From: Streptomyces sp. S3(2020)
Lineage (GTDB): Bacteria; Actinomycetota; Actinomycetes; Streptomycetales; Streptomycetaceae
DNA length: 64,000 nt
Assembly: GCF_013044505.1 (NCBI RefSeq)
Contig: NZ_JABERD010000029.1
Coordinates: 1 to 64,000 of the forward strand
Reading direction: 5' to 3'
Numbering within the stretch: position 1 is the first letter of the stretch; every line of letters starts with the position of its first letter. Positions 1 through 7,213 of the stretch are shown piece after piece. The notes below the pieces were generated by a model, which was given only the letters and a program-made list of their open reading frames with translations, had not been told where the DNA came from and did not search any database. Made by a program: the position numbers and the translations under genes.

Positions 1-1
1 G

Positions 2-136
2 TGCTGCGGGGCGCCCCAGGCCTACCCTGCTGCCCCGGCCCCCGCCTGGGGCGCCCCGCAGCACGGCGGTCATCACGGCGGCCACTACGGCCACAAGCGG
101 CACAAGAGCTTCGGCCACATGCTGTTCTCCAGCTGA
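2..136 (+). CDS. C-terminal end of a His/Gly-rich protein (5' truncated by window)
   Basis: An open frame enters from the left edge and stops at TGA 134-136. The 44 visible residues are Ala/Pro-rich, then rich in His, Gly and Lys (HGGHHGGHYGHKRHK), and end in FGHMLFSS. A strong hairpin terminator follows 32 bases downstream, which supports this being a real gene end. The His-rich tail could bind metal, but no domain is visible and no function is assigned. Confidence 0.6.
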   Translation, partial: CCGAPQAYPAAPAPAWGAPQHGGHHGGHYGHKRHKSFGHMLFSS

Positions 137-167
137 CGGCTGACGGCTGCCGCCGACCGAACACGAA

Positions 168-197
168 GAAGCCCCCGGCCGCAGGGCCGGGGGCTTC
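168..197. terminator. Bidirectional hairpin terminator
   Basis: A perfect 13-bp stem (168-180 with 185-197, arm GAAGCCCCCGGCC) closes a GCAG loop. It lies between the rightward His-rich gene and the leftward tRNA cluster and could end both transcripts. It has no T-run, which is usual in this GC-rich genus. Confidence 0.85.
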
Positions 198-203
198 GGT
201 GTG

Positions 204-275
204 TGGACGATACTGGGATTGAACCAGTGACCTCTTCCGTGTCAGGGAAGCGCTCTCCCGCTGAGCTAATCGTCC
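204..275 (-). tRNA. tRNA-Val (anticodon GAC), copy 1
   Basis: Read on the minus strand this folds as a complete cloverleaf: acceptor GGACGAT/ATCGTCC, anticodon stem CTTCC/GGAAG with loop CTGACAC giving anticodon GAC, and T-loop TTCAATC. The discriminator is A and the 3' CCA is not encoded. It is the last gene of the leftward Gly-Cys-Val-Val-Val cluster. Confidence 0.97.
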
Positions 276-304
276 AGGTCAGCCACCCCGTGAGAGGGGC
301 TGCG

Positions 305-376
305 TGCGCGATACTGGGATTGAACCAGTGACCTCTTCCGTGTCAGGGAAGCGCTCTCCCGCTGAGCTAATCGCGC
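305..376 (-). tRNA. tRNA-Val (anticodon GAC), copy 2
   Basis: It has the same D-arm, anticodon arm (GAC) and T-arm as its two neighbours, but the acceptor stem is GCGCGAT/ATCGCGC instead of GGACGAT/ATCGTCC. The changes are compensated on both strands, so the stem stays fully paired. Discriminator A, CCA not encoded. Confidence 0.97.
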
Positions 377-395
377 GGGGGATCCGGAGATCCAG

Positions 396-467
396 TGGAC
401 GATACTGGGATTGAACCAGTGACCTCTTCCGTGTCAGGGAAGCGCTCTCCCGCTGAGCTAATCGTCC
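396..467 (-). tRNA. tRNA-Val (anticodon GAC), copy 3
   Basis: This is identical in sequence to the copy at 204-275, with acceptor GGACGAT/ATCGTCC and anticodon GAC. It is preceded by tRNA-Cys only 4 bases upstream, so the cluster is almost certainly one processed transcript. Confidence 0.97.
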
Positions 468-471
468 TTGG

Positions 472-542
472 AGGTGGAGACGGGATTTGAACCCGTGTAG
501 ACGGCTTTGCAGGCCGTTGCCTCGCCTCTCGGCCACTCCACC
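472..542 (-). tRNA. tRNA-Cys (anticodon GCA)
   Basis: Acceptor GGTGGAG/CTCCACC, discriminator U (as expected for Cys), and anticodon loop CTGCAAA giving GCA. The T-arm reads CGGGTTCAAATCCCG. It is the second gene of the leftward tRNA cluster, and CCA is not encoded. Confidence 0.97.
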
Positions 543-581
543 AGGAGTGTAGGGGGTCGGGAAGATCCCCTTGCTCTTTCG

Positions 582-654
582 AGCGAACGACGAGGTTCGA
601 ACTCGCGACCTCAACCTTGGCAAGGTTGCGCTCTACCAACTGAGCTACGTTCGC
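582..654 (-). tRNA. tRNA-Gly (anticodon GCC)
   Basis: Acceptor GCGAACG/CGTTCGC, anticodon stem CAACC/GGTTG with loop TTGCCAA giving GCC, and discriminator U, which is typical for Gly. This is the promoter-proximal gene of the cluster. A TAGAGT -10-like box lies at 701-696 on the minus strand, with a weak TTTGTG 17 bases further upstream. Confidence 0.97.
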
Positions 655-790
655 CTGTCTTTCCGTTCCGCTTCCGCGGCCCGGCGACGTGTTGAACTCT
701 AGCGGATTCCGGGGCCAGCACAAAAACGCGTTTGTGCAGCGTGCTGCGCTGCGCCCGCTCGCGTACCTGGTCACCGGCTCCTGAGGGACG

Positions 791-801
791 TGACCAGGTC
801 A
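791..801. promoter_or_regulatory. Palindromic operator candidate upstream of pabB
   Basis: TGACCAGGTCA is a perfect dyad around a central A, just upstream of the predicted pabB -10 box. Its flanks also pair with ACCTGGTCAC at 765-774 to form a larger inverted repeat (765-774 with 790-799). It may be a repressor or activator site; the protein that would bind it is unknown. Confidence 0.35.
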
Positions 802-819
802 CCCGCGGGACACCCGCCA

Positions 820-825
820 TAGACT
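820..825 (+). promoter_or_regulatory. -10 box of pabB, predicted leaderless transcript
   Basis: TAGACT lies exactly 6 bases before the GTG at 832, and no Shine-Dalgarno sequence precedes the GTG. This spacing puts the transcription start at the start codon, the pattern of leaderless mRNAs that are common in Streptomyces. I see no clear -35 box. Confidence 0.5.
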
Positions 826-831
826 CGACGC

Positions 832-1956
832 GTGTTCGACCTCGCCCCTCTCGCCCGCTTCGGCGGCCGCCTCGCCACCGGACTCCTCGATGTCACCAGC
901 GACCCCGCAGCCCTGGAGTCCAGCGGCTTCTGGGCGGTCTGCGCCGACTTCGAGGGCCGTCTGACCTGCGCCCGCTTCCAGGACGTACGACGGGAGCGGG
1001 TGCCCGCCCCGGTGCCGGGGGCATGGCACGGCCCGGCGGCCGACGGCTGGACGTCCTCCCTGGACCGCGCCGGATACACCGCGGGCGTCCGCCGGATCCG
1101 CGAGCACATCGCGGCCGGCGAGGTCTACCAGGCCAACCTCTGCCGGGTGCTGACCGCACCCGTCGCGCCCGACGCCGACGTGGACGCGCTGACCGCCCTG
1201 CTGGCCCGCGGCAACCCGGCACCGTACGCGGGAACGATCCGGCTGCCGGAGCACGGCCTGGAGATAGCCACCGCCTCGCCCGAGCTGTTCCTGCGCCGCG
1301 ACGGCCGGGTCGTCGAGTCCGGCCCGATCAAGGGCACCGGGCGCACCGAGGCGGACCTCCTGGAGAAGGACTACGCCGAGAACGTGATGATCGTGGACCT
1401 GGTCCGCAACGACATCGGACGGGTCTGCGCCACCGGCAGCGTCAGCGTCCCCGACCTGTGCGCCGTCGAGAAGCACCCGGGCCTCGTCCACCTCGTCTCC
1501 ACGGTCCGCGGCGAACTGCGCGAGGGCGCCGGCTGGCCCGAACTGCTCGACGCCGCCTTCCCGCCCGGCTCCGTCACCGGCGCCCCCAAGTCCAGCGCCC
1601 TGCGGATCATCGACGCCCTGGAGACGGCACCCCGCGGCCCCTACTGCGGAGGCATCGGCTGGGTCGACGCCGACCGGGGCACCGGCGAACTGGCCGTCGG
1701 CATCCGCACCTTCTGGATCGACCGCGCGCAGGGCGTGCTGCGGTTCGGCACCGGCGCAGGCATCACCTGGGGTTCGGACCCCGAGGGGGAGTGGCGGGAG
1801 ACCGAGCTGAAGGCGGCCCGACTGCTCGCGGTAGCGTCGGGAGCGTACGAGGTGAACGAGAGGGACCTGACGTGCTGTGCCGACCCGGGGGACAGCCCCT
1901 GGACACCCGACCGGCACGACGCATCCAGCACGAATCTGCGAGGTAGGGACCAGTGA
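832..1956 (+). CDS. pabB: Aminodeoxychorismate synthase component I (chorismate-binding)
   Basis: Cytosolic enzyme turning chorismate plus ammonia into 4-amino-4-deoxychorismate, the first step of p-aminobenzoate and folate synthesis. The 374-residue protein is a chorismate-binding domain: EVYQANL (97-103), GPIKGTGRTE (164-173), ENVMIVDLVRND (183-194) and GSVTGAPK (246-253). Lys167 in PIKGT is the residue that in E. coli PabB marks aminodeoxychorismate synthase rather than anthranilate synthase (PIAGT). There is no fused or adjacent PabA glutaminase, so that subunit must be encoded elsewhere. The GTG start follows a leaderless -10 box. The last ~35 residues (CCADPGDSPW...) are low in similarity to the family. 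The stop overlaps pabC by 4 bases. Confidence 0.9.
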   Translation: MFDLAPLARFGGRLATGLLDVTSDPAALESSGFWAVCADFEGRLTCARFQDVRRERVPAPVPGAWHGPAADGWTSSLDRAGYTAGVRRIREHIAAGEVYQANLCRVLTAPVAPDADVDALTALLARGNPAPYAGTIRLPEHGLEIATASPELFLRRDGRVVESGPIKGTGRTEADLLEKDYAENVMIVDLVRNDIGRVCATGSVSVPDLCAVEKHPGLVHLVSTVRGELREGAGWPELLDAAFPPGSVTGAPKSSALRIIDALETAPRGPYCGGIGWVDADRGTGELAVGIRTFWIDRAQGVLRFGTGAGITWGSDPEGEWRETELKAARLLAVASGAYEVNERDLTCCADPGDSPWTPDRHDASSTNLRGRDQ

Positions 1957-2774
1957 AGATCTGGCTCGACGGCGGGCTCCAGGACATCGAGACCGCCCGT
2001 GTCTCCGTCTTCGACCACGGACTGACCGTGGGCGACGGCATCTTCGAGACGGTGAAGGCGGTCGACGGCGAGCCGTTCGCGCTCACCCGGCATCTCGACC
2101 GGCTGACGCGTTCCGCGCGCGGCCTCGGCCTGCCCGACCCCGACCTCGACGAGGTGCGCCGCGGCTGCGCGGCCGTCCTCGGGGCCAACCCGATGCCGCT
2201 CGGCCGGCTCCGTATCACCTACACCGGCGGCCACGGCCCCCTCGGCTCCGACCGGGGTGAGCACGGCCCGACCCTGGTCGTCGCCCTCGGCGGGACCACC
2301 CGCCGCCCCGACTCCACGTCCGTGATCACGGTCCCCTGGACCCGCAACGAACGCGGCGCTCTCGCCGGACTCAAGACCACCTCGTACGCCGAGAACGTCG
2401 TGGCACTCGCCCGGGCCCGCGAGCACGGCGCGTCCGAGGCGCTGTTCGCCAACACGGTCGGGCAGCTCTGCGAGGGCACCGGGTCGAACGTCTTCGTCGT
2501 CCTGGACGGCGAGATCCACACCCCGCCGGTCGCCTCCGGCTGCCTCGCGGGCGTCACGCGCGCGTTGGCGGTCGAATGGACCGGCGCCAAGGAGACCGAC
2601 CTGCCGCTGGACGTCCTGGAGCGGGCCGACGAGGTCTTCCTCACCTCCACCCTGCGGGACGTACAGGCCGTCCACCGCGTCGACGACCGGGATCTGCCGG
2701 GCACCCCCGGGCCGGTCACGGCCAAGGCCATGCGCGTCTTCGACGAGCGGGCCGGGGACGACCTCGATCCGTGA
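1953..2774 (+). CDS. pabC: 4-amino-4-deoxychorismate lyase / class IV aminotransferase
   Basis: PLP enzyme predicted to split 4-amino-4-deoxychorismate into p-aminobenzoate and pyruvate, the step after PabB. The 273-residue protein has the class IV fold: FDHGLTVGDGIFET (20-33), PLP lysine Lys141 in GLKTTSYAENV, and the conserved SEALFANTVG and CEGTGSNVF (161-181) that hold the cofactor. The GTG start overlaps the pabB stop (GTGA), so the two are translationally coupled. A branched-chain or D-amino-acid aminotransferase would look similar; the coupling to pabB decides the call. Confidence 0.88.
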   Translation: MKIWLDGGLQDIETARVSVFDHGLTVGDGIFETVKAVDGEPFALTRHLDRLTRSARGLGLPDPDLDEVRRGCAAVLGANPMPLGRLRITYTGGHGPLGSDRGEHGPTLVVALGGTTRRPDSTSVITVPWTRNERGALAGLKTTSYAENVVALARAREHGASEALFANTVGQLCEGTGSNVFVVLDGEIHTPPVASGCLAGVTRALAVEWTGAKETDLPLDVLERADEVFLTSTLRDVQAVHRVDDRDLPGTPGPVTAKAMRVFDERAGDDLDP

Positions 2775-2829
2775 AAGCCCCGGAGAAATTGGGCTGACGC
2801 AGAGGTCCACGACGGGTAGAACACCCGTG

Positions 2830-3654
2830 ATGACCACGACCCTGCGGCCGACCGAGCCGCTCCAGCACCACGCCGACGGCACGCGTTCACGCCACTTCCA
2901 GGTGTGCGTGAACAGTCGCCCCGTCGGCGCGATACACCTCGGCACGTCACCCGCCCTCGGCGACTCGGTGGCCCGCGTCCACGACCTGCGGATCGAGGAA
3001 CCCGACCGGCGGCGCGGCCGGGCCACGGTGGCCGCGCTCGCCGCCGAGGAGGTCGCGCGCGGCTGGGGCTGCCGCCAGATCGAGGCCGCCGTACCGGCGG
3101 ACGCGGAGGCGGCCCTGCGGCTGGTCAGCGCCCTGGGCTACGTCCTGCGCAACCGCGGCATGGTGAAGCGACTCGGCGACACCCCGCCGGAACTGCCCGC
3201 CGGCAGCCTGGCCCGCCCCATGACGGAGGCCGATTTCGACGCCTGGCTGGTGCACGAGTCGGAGGACTACACACGCACCTGGATCGCACGGGGCGTGCCG
3301 GAGCCCGAGGCACGCGCCAAGTCGCGGCGCGACCACGACATGCTCCTGCCGCAGGGCATCGCCACCGAGAACACGCGGTTCAGCATCCTGGAGCACGAGG
3401 GCACACGGGTGGGCGTCCTCTGGTTCGCCCTGCGCGACGGCAAGCCCTTCGTCTACGACGTCGAGGCCGACGAGGCCCACCGGGGCCGCGGCCACGGCCG
3501 CACCCTCATGCTGCTGGCGGAGACCCAGGCGCACGCCGTCGGACAGCGGACCCTGGGTCTGAACGTCTTCGCGGGCAACACCCCGGCCGAGCGGCTGTAC
3601 GAGTCACTCGGCTACGAGACGACGGAGTACTCCTTCTACAAGCCGCTGCTGTAG
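2830..3654 (+). CDS. GNAT family N-acetyltransferase with two GNAT-like halves
   Basis: Predicted acetyl-CoA-dependent acetyltransferase of 274 residues. The C-terminal half has a full GNAT core: VEADEAHRGRGHGRTLM (the R/Q-x-x-G-x-G/A acetyl-CoA loop), then LNVFAGNTPAERLYESLGY and a final FYKPLL strand. The N-terminal half repeats the pattern in weaker form (RIEEPDRRRGRATVAALAA, then LVSALGYVLRNRGMVKRL), so the protein looks like a fused GNAT pair with one degenerate half. GTG 2827 directly before ATG 2830 is an alternative start. It is 55 bases after pabC and could be cotranscribed. Substrate unknown. Confidence 0.85.
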   Translation: MTTTLRPTEPLQHHADGTRSRHFQVCVNSRPVGAIHLGTSPALGDSVARVHDLRIEEPDRRRGRATVAALAAEEVARGWGCRQIEAAVPADAEAALRLVSALGYVLRNRGMVKRLGDTPPELPAGSLARPMTEADFDAWLVHESEDYTRTWIARGVPEPEARAKSRRDHDMLLPQGIATENTRFSILEHEGTRVGVLWFALRDGKPFVYDVEADEAHRGRGHGRTLMLLAETQAHAVGQRTLGLNVFAGNTPAERLYESLGYETTEYSFYKPLL

Positions 3655-3666
3655 ACGTACGACGGC

Positions 3667-4191
3667 TCAGGCGCCCTGCGCGGCCAGCAGCCGGTCCGCG
3701 ATCTCCTCGACGCGCTCGCGCAGCCCTTCCTGGCTCTTGCCGCCGTCGAGGCGCTCGCCGTCGATGACGTAGGTCGGGGTGCCGGTCACGCCGATCGCCT
3801 TGCCCTCGGCCTGGTCGGCGTCCACGATCAGGATGTGCCGGCCGTCGATCAGCGCGGTGTCGAACTCCTCGGCGTCCAGCCCCAGTTCGCCGGCCACCTC
3901 GACCAGGAAGGGTTCTCCCTGCCGGCCCAGCTCCTCGACCCGCCCCAGCACGGCCTCGACGTAGTCCCAGCCCTTCCCCTGCTCCGCGGCCTCCTCGGCG
4001 GCCTGCGCGGCGGCGAAGGCGTGCTTGTTCTTCTCCAGCGGGAAGTGCCGCAGCCGCAGCTCCAGCCGGTCGCCGTAGCGGGCACGCAGCGCCCGGAGGT
4101 CCTCCAGGGCGGTCCGGCAGTCCGGGCACTGGAGATCGCACCAGACTTCGAGCACGGGGACGACGGGAGGCACGGGGGAGGAGTCGCTCAT
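3667..4191 (-). CDS. DsbA-family thioredoxin-fold oxidoreductase
   Basis: A 174-residue protein with a thioredoxin fold. The N-terminal VLEVWCDLQCPDCRTALEDL holds the active-site CPDC, and VTGTPTYVIDGERLDGG supplies the cis-proline loop. The helical insert between them, with HFPLEKNKHAFAAAQAAEEA, is typical of the DsbA/FrnE group. No signal peptide or membrane segment is visible, so it probably acts in the cytoplasm as a thiol-disulfide oxidoreductase or isomerase-like protein. It is convergent with the acetyltransferase, with only 12 bases between the stops. Much longer upstream extensions of this frame have no conserved content. Confidence 0.85.
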   Translation of the reverse strand: MSDSSPVPPVVPVLEVWCDLQCPDCRTALEDLRALRARYGDRLELRLRHFPLEKNKHAFAAAQAAEEAAEQGKGWDYVEAVLGRVEELGRQGEPFLVEVAGELGLDAEEFDTALIDGRHILIVDADQAEGKAIGVTGTPTYVIDGERLDGGKSQEGLRERVEEIADRLLAAQGA

Positions 4192-4390
4192 GGTCCCAGT
4201 CTCCCAGCCGCACCCCGGACGACCCAATCGGCCCCGGAACGCATCGGGGGACACGCGCCTCGACCGGCACCTGCGAAGGATCCGACCCGGAGATGTCCCT
4301 GATGTCGGGCCGGACCATGGCCCCACGGGGTGGGGACGGTGCAGGATGGAAGGGACGAACTGCCCTGCCGAGCCCTGCCTGGAGGACCGG

Positions 4391-4831
4391 ATGATTGCCG
4401 AGACCGTCTGTTCCGCCGCCGCCGCGGCAGGCCTGGGCATCGCTGCGGTCACGGCGTACCGCAAGCGCTTCCTCGCCGCCGCCCGTCTCGCCGCGTACTC
4501 CCTCGTGCCCCTCGGCCTGGTGATGACCGGCGTCGTCGACTGGGTGGCCGACACCGCGTTCAGCCCGACGGCCTGGGCCGGCTTCGGAGTGCTCGGTGTC
4601 TCCTGGCTGCTCTTCATGAGCACGCGCGCGGTGGAGCGCCGGCGCGGTGGCACCCGCAAGGAGCGCAAGGCGGCCCGGGCCGCCCGGAGCGAGGCCATCG
4701 CCCCGGCGGCCTCCGCGCCCTCGCTGGGCCAGGCCGCCCGGCCGGCGGCCCGTCCCGCCGCCGCACCCCGTGCCGGTGCCGGGGACGAATTCAGTGACAT
4801 CGAGGCCATCCTGAAGAAGCACGGCATATGA
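4391..4831 (+). CDS. Small membrane protein, unknown function
   Basis: The 146-residue protein starts at ATG 4391, 4 bases after GGAGGA (4381-4386). It has a hydrophobic first half with two or three probable membrane segments (roughly 5-20, 33-50 and 60-80, the last containing WAGFGVLGVSWLLFM). A basic stretch RRRGGTRKERKAARAAR follows, then an Ala/Pro-rich linker and an acidic tail ending FSDIEAILKKHGI. The C-terminal half is probably cytoplasmic. I recognise no family beyond similar Streptomyces proteins. The frame continues upstream of 4391, but without conserved features or a ribosome site. Confidence 0.7.
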   Translation: MIAETVCSAAAAAGLGIAAVTAYRKRFLAAARLAAYSLVPLGLVMTGVVDWVADTAFSPTAWAGFGVLGVSWLLFMSTRAVERRRGGTRKERKAARAARSEAIAPAASAPSLGQAARPAARPAAAPRAGAGDEFSDIEAILKKHGI

Positions 4832-4998
4832 CAGGTGCAGGCGGACTGAAACGACACAGTCGACCCGTAGCTGTCCCGCCAGCCACCCCGGAGCCGTCCA
4901 CGCCGTGAGTCGTTCGTCACGGAATCCGGCGAACTGCCGTTCTTTCCTGGCGTGTTGGTCACTCGACCGGTCCCAACTGCGCCATCATCGCCCGCGAG

Positions 4999-5151
4999 AT
5001 GCTGGACACGACACAGAGCGACACCGCGCCGCCGCAGGACGAGCCGCGCGGATGCCTTTTCGCCCTTTCCCAGCCACCGCTGATGATCTTCCTTGCGGTG
5101 ATCGGGTGTCTGCTGCTCATGGCTGCGCTGCACGATCTGCTGCTGCTCTGA
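4999..5151 (+). CDS. 50-residue single-span membrane protein
   Basis: A short ORF: the first ~17 residues are polar (MLDTTQSDTAPPQDEPR), followed by about 30 hydrophobic ones ending ALHDLLLL. This is a small tail-anchored or single-span protein. The frame is closed by a stop at 4906-4908 and ATG 4999 is the first good start. The Shine-Dalgarno sequence is weak (CGCGAG). A 14-bp hairpin 8 bases after the stop supports a real transcript. Function unknown. Confidence 0.5.
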   Translation: MLDTTQSDTAPPQDEPRGCLFALSQPPLMIFLAVIGCLLLMAALHDLLLL

Positions 5152-5159
5152 GCCGTACC

Positions 5160-5192
5160 CGCGGTGCCCGGCGTCACCCGCCGGGTACCGCG
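5160..5192. terminator. Bidirectional hairpin terminator
   Basis: A 14-bp stem with one G-T pair (5160-5173 with 5179-5192) and loop TCACC. It lies between the 50-residue membrane protein and the leftward CGNR gene, both of which end here. Confidence 0.7.
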
Positions 5193-5218
5193 TCGACACC
5201 ACCGTCGCGGGCGGGAAC

Positions 5219-5779
5219 TCAGCCCGCCGCCTCCTTGCGGCGCGCCCGGTAGGCCGCCACATGCAGCCGGTTCCCGCAGGTACGGCTGTCGCAGTAGCGC
5301 CGCGACCGGTTGCGGGAGAGGTCGACGAAGGCGTGCCGGCAGTCGGGGGCCTCACAGCGCCGCAGCCGCTCCTGCTCTCCGGAGACCACGAAGAAGGCCA
5401 GCGCCATGCCGCAGTCCGCCGCCAGGTGGTCGGCGACGGAGGCACCCGGCGCGAAGTAGTGCACATGCCAGTCGTAGCCGTCGTGGTCGGTGAGCCGTGG
5501 AGTGGTGCCCGCCGCGGCCACCAGGTCGTTGATCAGTCCGGCCGCGGCCCGGGGGTCGGAGGCCGAGAAGATCGAGGCGAACCGGCCGCGGATCTTGCGC
5601 ACCGCGGACAGGTCGAACTCCGAGAGCACCCCGACATCACTGATCTCGTGCTTCTGTACGAAATCCTCGAGAGCCGCGACGTCCGGCAGCGCGTCCGGAG
5701 TCGTGGTGTCCTCCGGTGCGGTGTTCACCAGATCCACCACGGCATCGAGGGCACACCGGGTGTCATGGGTGATCAGCAC
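5219..5779 (-). CDS. CGNR zinc-finger protein (ABATE domain), probable DNA-binding regulator
   Basis: A 186-residue protein. The N-terminal two thirds match the ABATE-type domain, a predicted ligand-binding region (ALDAVVDLVNT near the start, ALAFFVVSGEQ before the finger). The C-terminus is a CGNR zinc finger: CEAPDCRHAFVDLSRN followed by RRYCDSRTCGNRLHVAAYRARR. Four cysteines can hold one zinc, and the basic tail suggests DNA binding. The GTG start at 5779 has AGGGAGCG 5-12 bases upstream. In this family the target is generally unknown. It precedes ssgB on the same strand order but is about 240 bases beyond the ssgB stop. Confidence 0.85.
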   Translation of the reverse strand: MLITHDTRCALDAVVDLVNTAPEDTTTPDALPDVAALEDFVQKHEISDVGVLSEFDLSAVRKIRGRFASIFSASDPRAAAGLINDLVAAAGTTPRLTDHDGYDWHVHYFAPGASVADHLAADCGMALAFFVVSGEQERLRRCEAPDCRHAFVDLSRNRSRRYCDSRTCGNRLHVAAYRARRKEAAG

Positions 5780-5897
5780 GTTTCGCTCCCTGGCCTGGGG
5801 GGTCGGGCGGGCGCCCGCCGATGCTGGCCGATGGTAGTGGCTCCACGAGCGCCCGTACCGGCCCCGGACCTCACGAACCGGTGGTAACGGGCGCACG

Positions 5898-5940
5898 CAC
5901 CGGCGCCGCCCCGCGAGAATCCGCGGTGACGGCGCCGGTG
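5898..5940 (-). terminator. ssgB terminator hairpin
   Basis: CACCGGCGCC (5898-5907) pairs with GGCGCCGGTG (5931-5940), with an inner CCGCG/CGCGG stem. It lies about 80 bases downstream of the ssgB stop on the minus strand. No T-run. Confidence 0.6.
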
Positions 5941-6021
5941 TGCGTACCCATATGCGGTTGTCCTGGCCCGAGCCGTCACCCCGAGTCGACGGCGCCGGGC
6001 GGCTTGGTGAGATCTCGCGCC

Positions 6022-6435
6022 CTAGCTTTCCGCCAGGATGTGCGAGAGCTCCTGATCGAGATCGAAGTGCCGGTGCTCCGTGCCGGGGGGCACGGCGGCG
6101 TCTGTTCGCTTCAGGAACGACTCCAGGGCCCGGGCCGGGGCCTCGAGCAGTGCTTCGCCTTCCGGGGAGCTCAGGGCGATGCACACGACGCCCTGACCGT
6201 GGCTGCGCGACGGCCAGACACGGACGTCGCCGGTGCCGGTGGGCCGATGGAGGCCCTCCGCGAGGAGGTCGCGGGCGAACACCCACTCGACGGTCTCCTC
6301 GGCTCCGGTGTGGAAGGTGGCGTGCACGGCGTAGGGGTCGGCCGTGTCGTACCGCAGGCCTGCGGGGACAGGCAGGGAGGACTCGCTCGACACAACGAGG
6401 CGCAGGTGCAGCTCGCAGCTGACCGTGGTGTTCAT
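6022..6435 (-). CDS. ssgB: Sporulation-specific cell-division activator SsgB
   Basis: A 137-residue SsgA-like protein that I recognise as SsgB almost word for word: start MNTTVSCELHLRLVVSSES, middle TGAEETVEWVFARDLLAEG, end FDLDQELSHILAES. In Streptomyces SsgB marks future septum sites in aerial hyphae and recruits FtsZ. It has no catalytic motif or membrane segment. It is transcribed away from the PGPGW protein gene across a 191-base shared promoter region. SsgB is nearly invariant in the genus, so this is strong evidence for the organism. The ATG at 6435 has only a weak GAAAGG about 11 bases upstream. Confidence 0.97.
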   Translation of the reverse strand: MNTTVSCELHLRLVVSSESSLPVPAGLRYDTADPYAVHATFHTGAEETVEWVFARDLLAEGLHRPTGTGDVRVWPSRSHGQGVVCIALSSPEGEALLEAPARALESFLKRTDAAVPPGTEHRHFDLDQELSHILAES

Positions 6436-6612
6436 AAGCGCCAGGGCCTTTCGCTCAGTGTGCGCTCGGGGATTCGCACGTCGGCGAAATCGACATGCCA
6501 CCTACGGTGCCGTTGTAAACCCCTCTGAGTGTTTTGCGTGCCTTTACGTAACTCTTCCGGCCGAGACACTGTTCGCGAGGTACGACCATTTCGGTGACCG
6601 GTTTCCCTCGGG

Positions 6613-6618
6613 TAAAGT
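6613..6618 (+). promoter_or_regulatory. -10 box, probable leaderless start of the PGPGW gene
   Basis: TAAAGT lies 8 bases before the ATG at 6627 and there is no Shine-Dalgarno sequence in between, so the transcript probably begins at or next to the start codon. Confidence 0.4.
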
Positions 6619-6626
6619 TTGGCCGT

Positions 6627-7079
6627 ATGAATACGGGGAGTGACGAGCAGGCCGAGGTGGCCGTGGCATCGGACGAGTCGAAGACGAGCGGGGCGCAGAG
6701 CGAGCAGGGGCTGGGCTCCAAGGCGCCGGAATTCATCAAGGCGCGCCGTGTGCTGCACCTGAGCTGGCAGGTCGGGATCTTCGTCATCGGCCTCGCCGTC
6801 GTGGTCCTGGGCATCATCATGCTTCCGCTGCCGGGGCCCGGCTGGGTCGTGATCTTCGGTGGCATGGCGATCTGGGCGACCGAGTTCGTCTGGGCCCAGC
6901 TGGTGCTGCGCTGGACCAAGCGCAAGGTGACCGAGGCGGCCCAGAAGGCGCTCGATCCCAAGGTGCGCCGGCGCAACATCATCCTGACGTCGATCGGCCT
7001 GGTGATCGTGATCGCGATCGGCGCGGTCTACCTCTACAAGTTCGGCTTCGAGATGCCGTGGAACATCAAGGACCAGTGA
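6627..7079 (+). CDS. PGPGW-family (TIGR02611-like) membrane protein
   Basis: A 150-residue protein with an acidic disordered N-terminus (1-40). Two hydrophobic hairpin spans follow, carrying LPLPGPGWVVIFGG with the PGPGW signature at 69-73. A cytoplasmic basic segment (LRWTKRKVTEAAQKAL) comes next, and a final span at about 115-138. This matches the actinobacterial TIGR02611/PGPGW family of unknown function. The start was set at ATG 6627 because a -10 box lies directly before it; the ATG 11 codons upstream has no support. It is followed by a GGGGGTGC hairpin and tRNA-Val. Confidence 0.85.
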   Translation: MNTGSDEQAEVAVASDESKTSGAQSEQGLGSKAPEFIKARRVLHLSWQVGIFVIGLAVVVLGIIMLPLPGPGWVVIFGGMAIWATEFVWAQLVLRWTKRKVTEAAQKALDPKVRRRNIILTSIGLVIVIAIGAVYLYKFGFEMPWNIKDQ

Positions 7080-7092
7080 TCGGCGGCCTGCG

Positions 7093-7112
7093 GGGGGTGC
7101 GGAAGCACCCCC
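7093..7112 (+). terminator. Hairpin after the PGPGW gene
   Basis: GGGGGTGC (7093-7100) and GCACCCCC (7105-7112) close a GGAA loop 13 bases after the stop codon. It probably ends the mRNA before the tRNA-Val gene. Confidence 0.6.
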
Positions 7113-7141
7113 TGACATGGGGTAATGTTCTTCCTGCGTCC

Positions 7142-7213
7142 GGGCGATTAGCTCAGTGGGAGAGCGCTTCGTTCACACCGAAGAGGTCACTGGTTCGAAC
7201 CCAGTATCGCCCA
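7142..7213 (+). tRNA. tRNA-Val (anticodon CAC), copy 1
   Basis: Complete cloverleaf with acceptor GGGCGAT/ATCGCCC, anticodon stem CTTCG/CGAAG and loop TTCACAC giving CAC. Discriminator A, CCA not encoded. TAATGT at 7123-7128 is a likely -10 box. The gene is identical to the copy at 17119-17190. Confidence 0.97.

Noticed and set aside
204..654. Integration site at the tRNA cluster
   Set aside because: No integrase, excisionase or partial duplicate of a tRNA 3' end is visible beside it; the neighbours are ordinary genes.
1860..1956. Frameshift at the end of pabB because the last ~35 residues look unlike the family
   Set aside because: The frame stays open to a stop that overlaps pabC in the standard way, so a lineage-specific tail is simpler than a frameshift.
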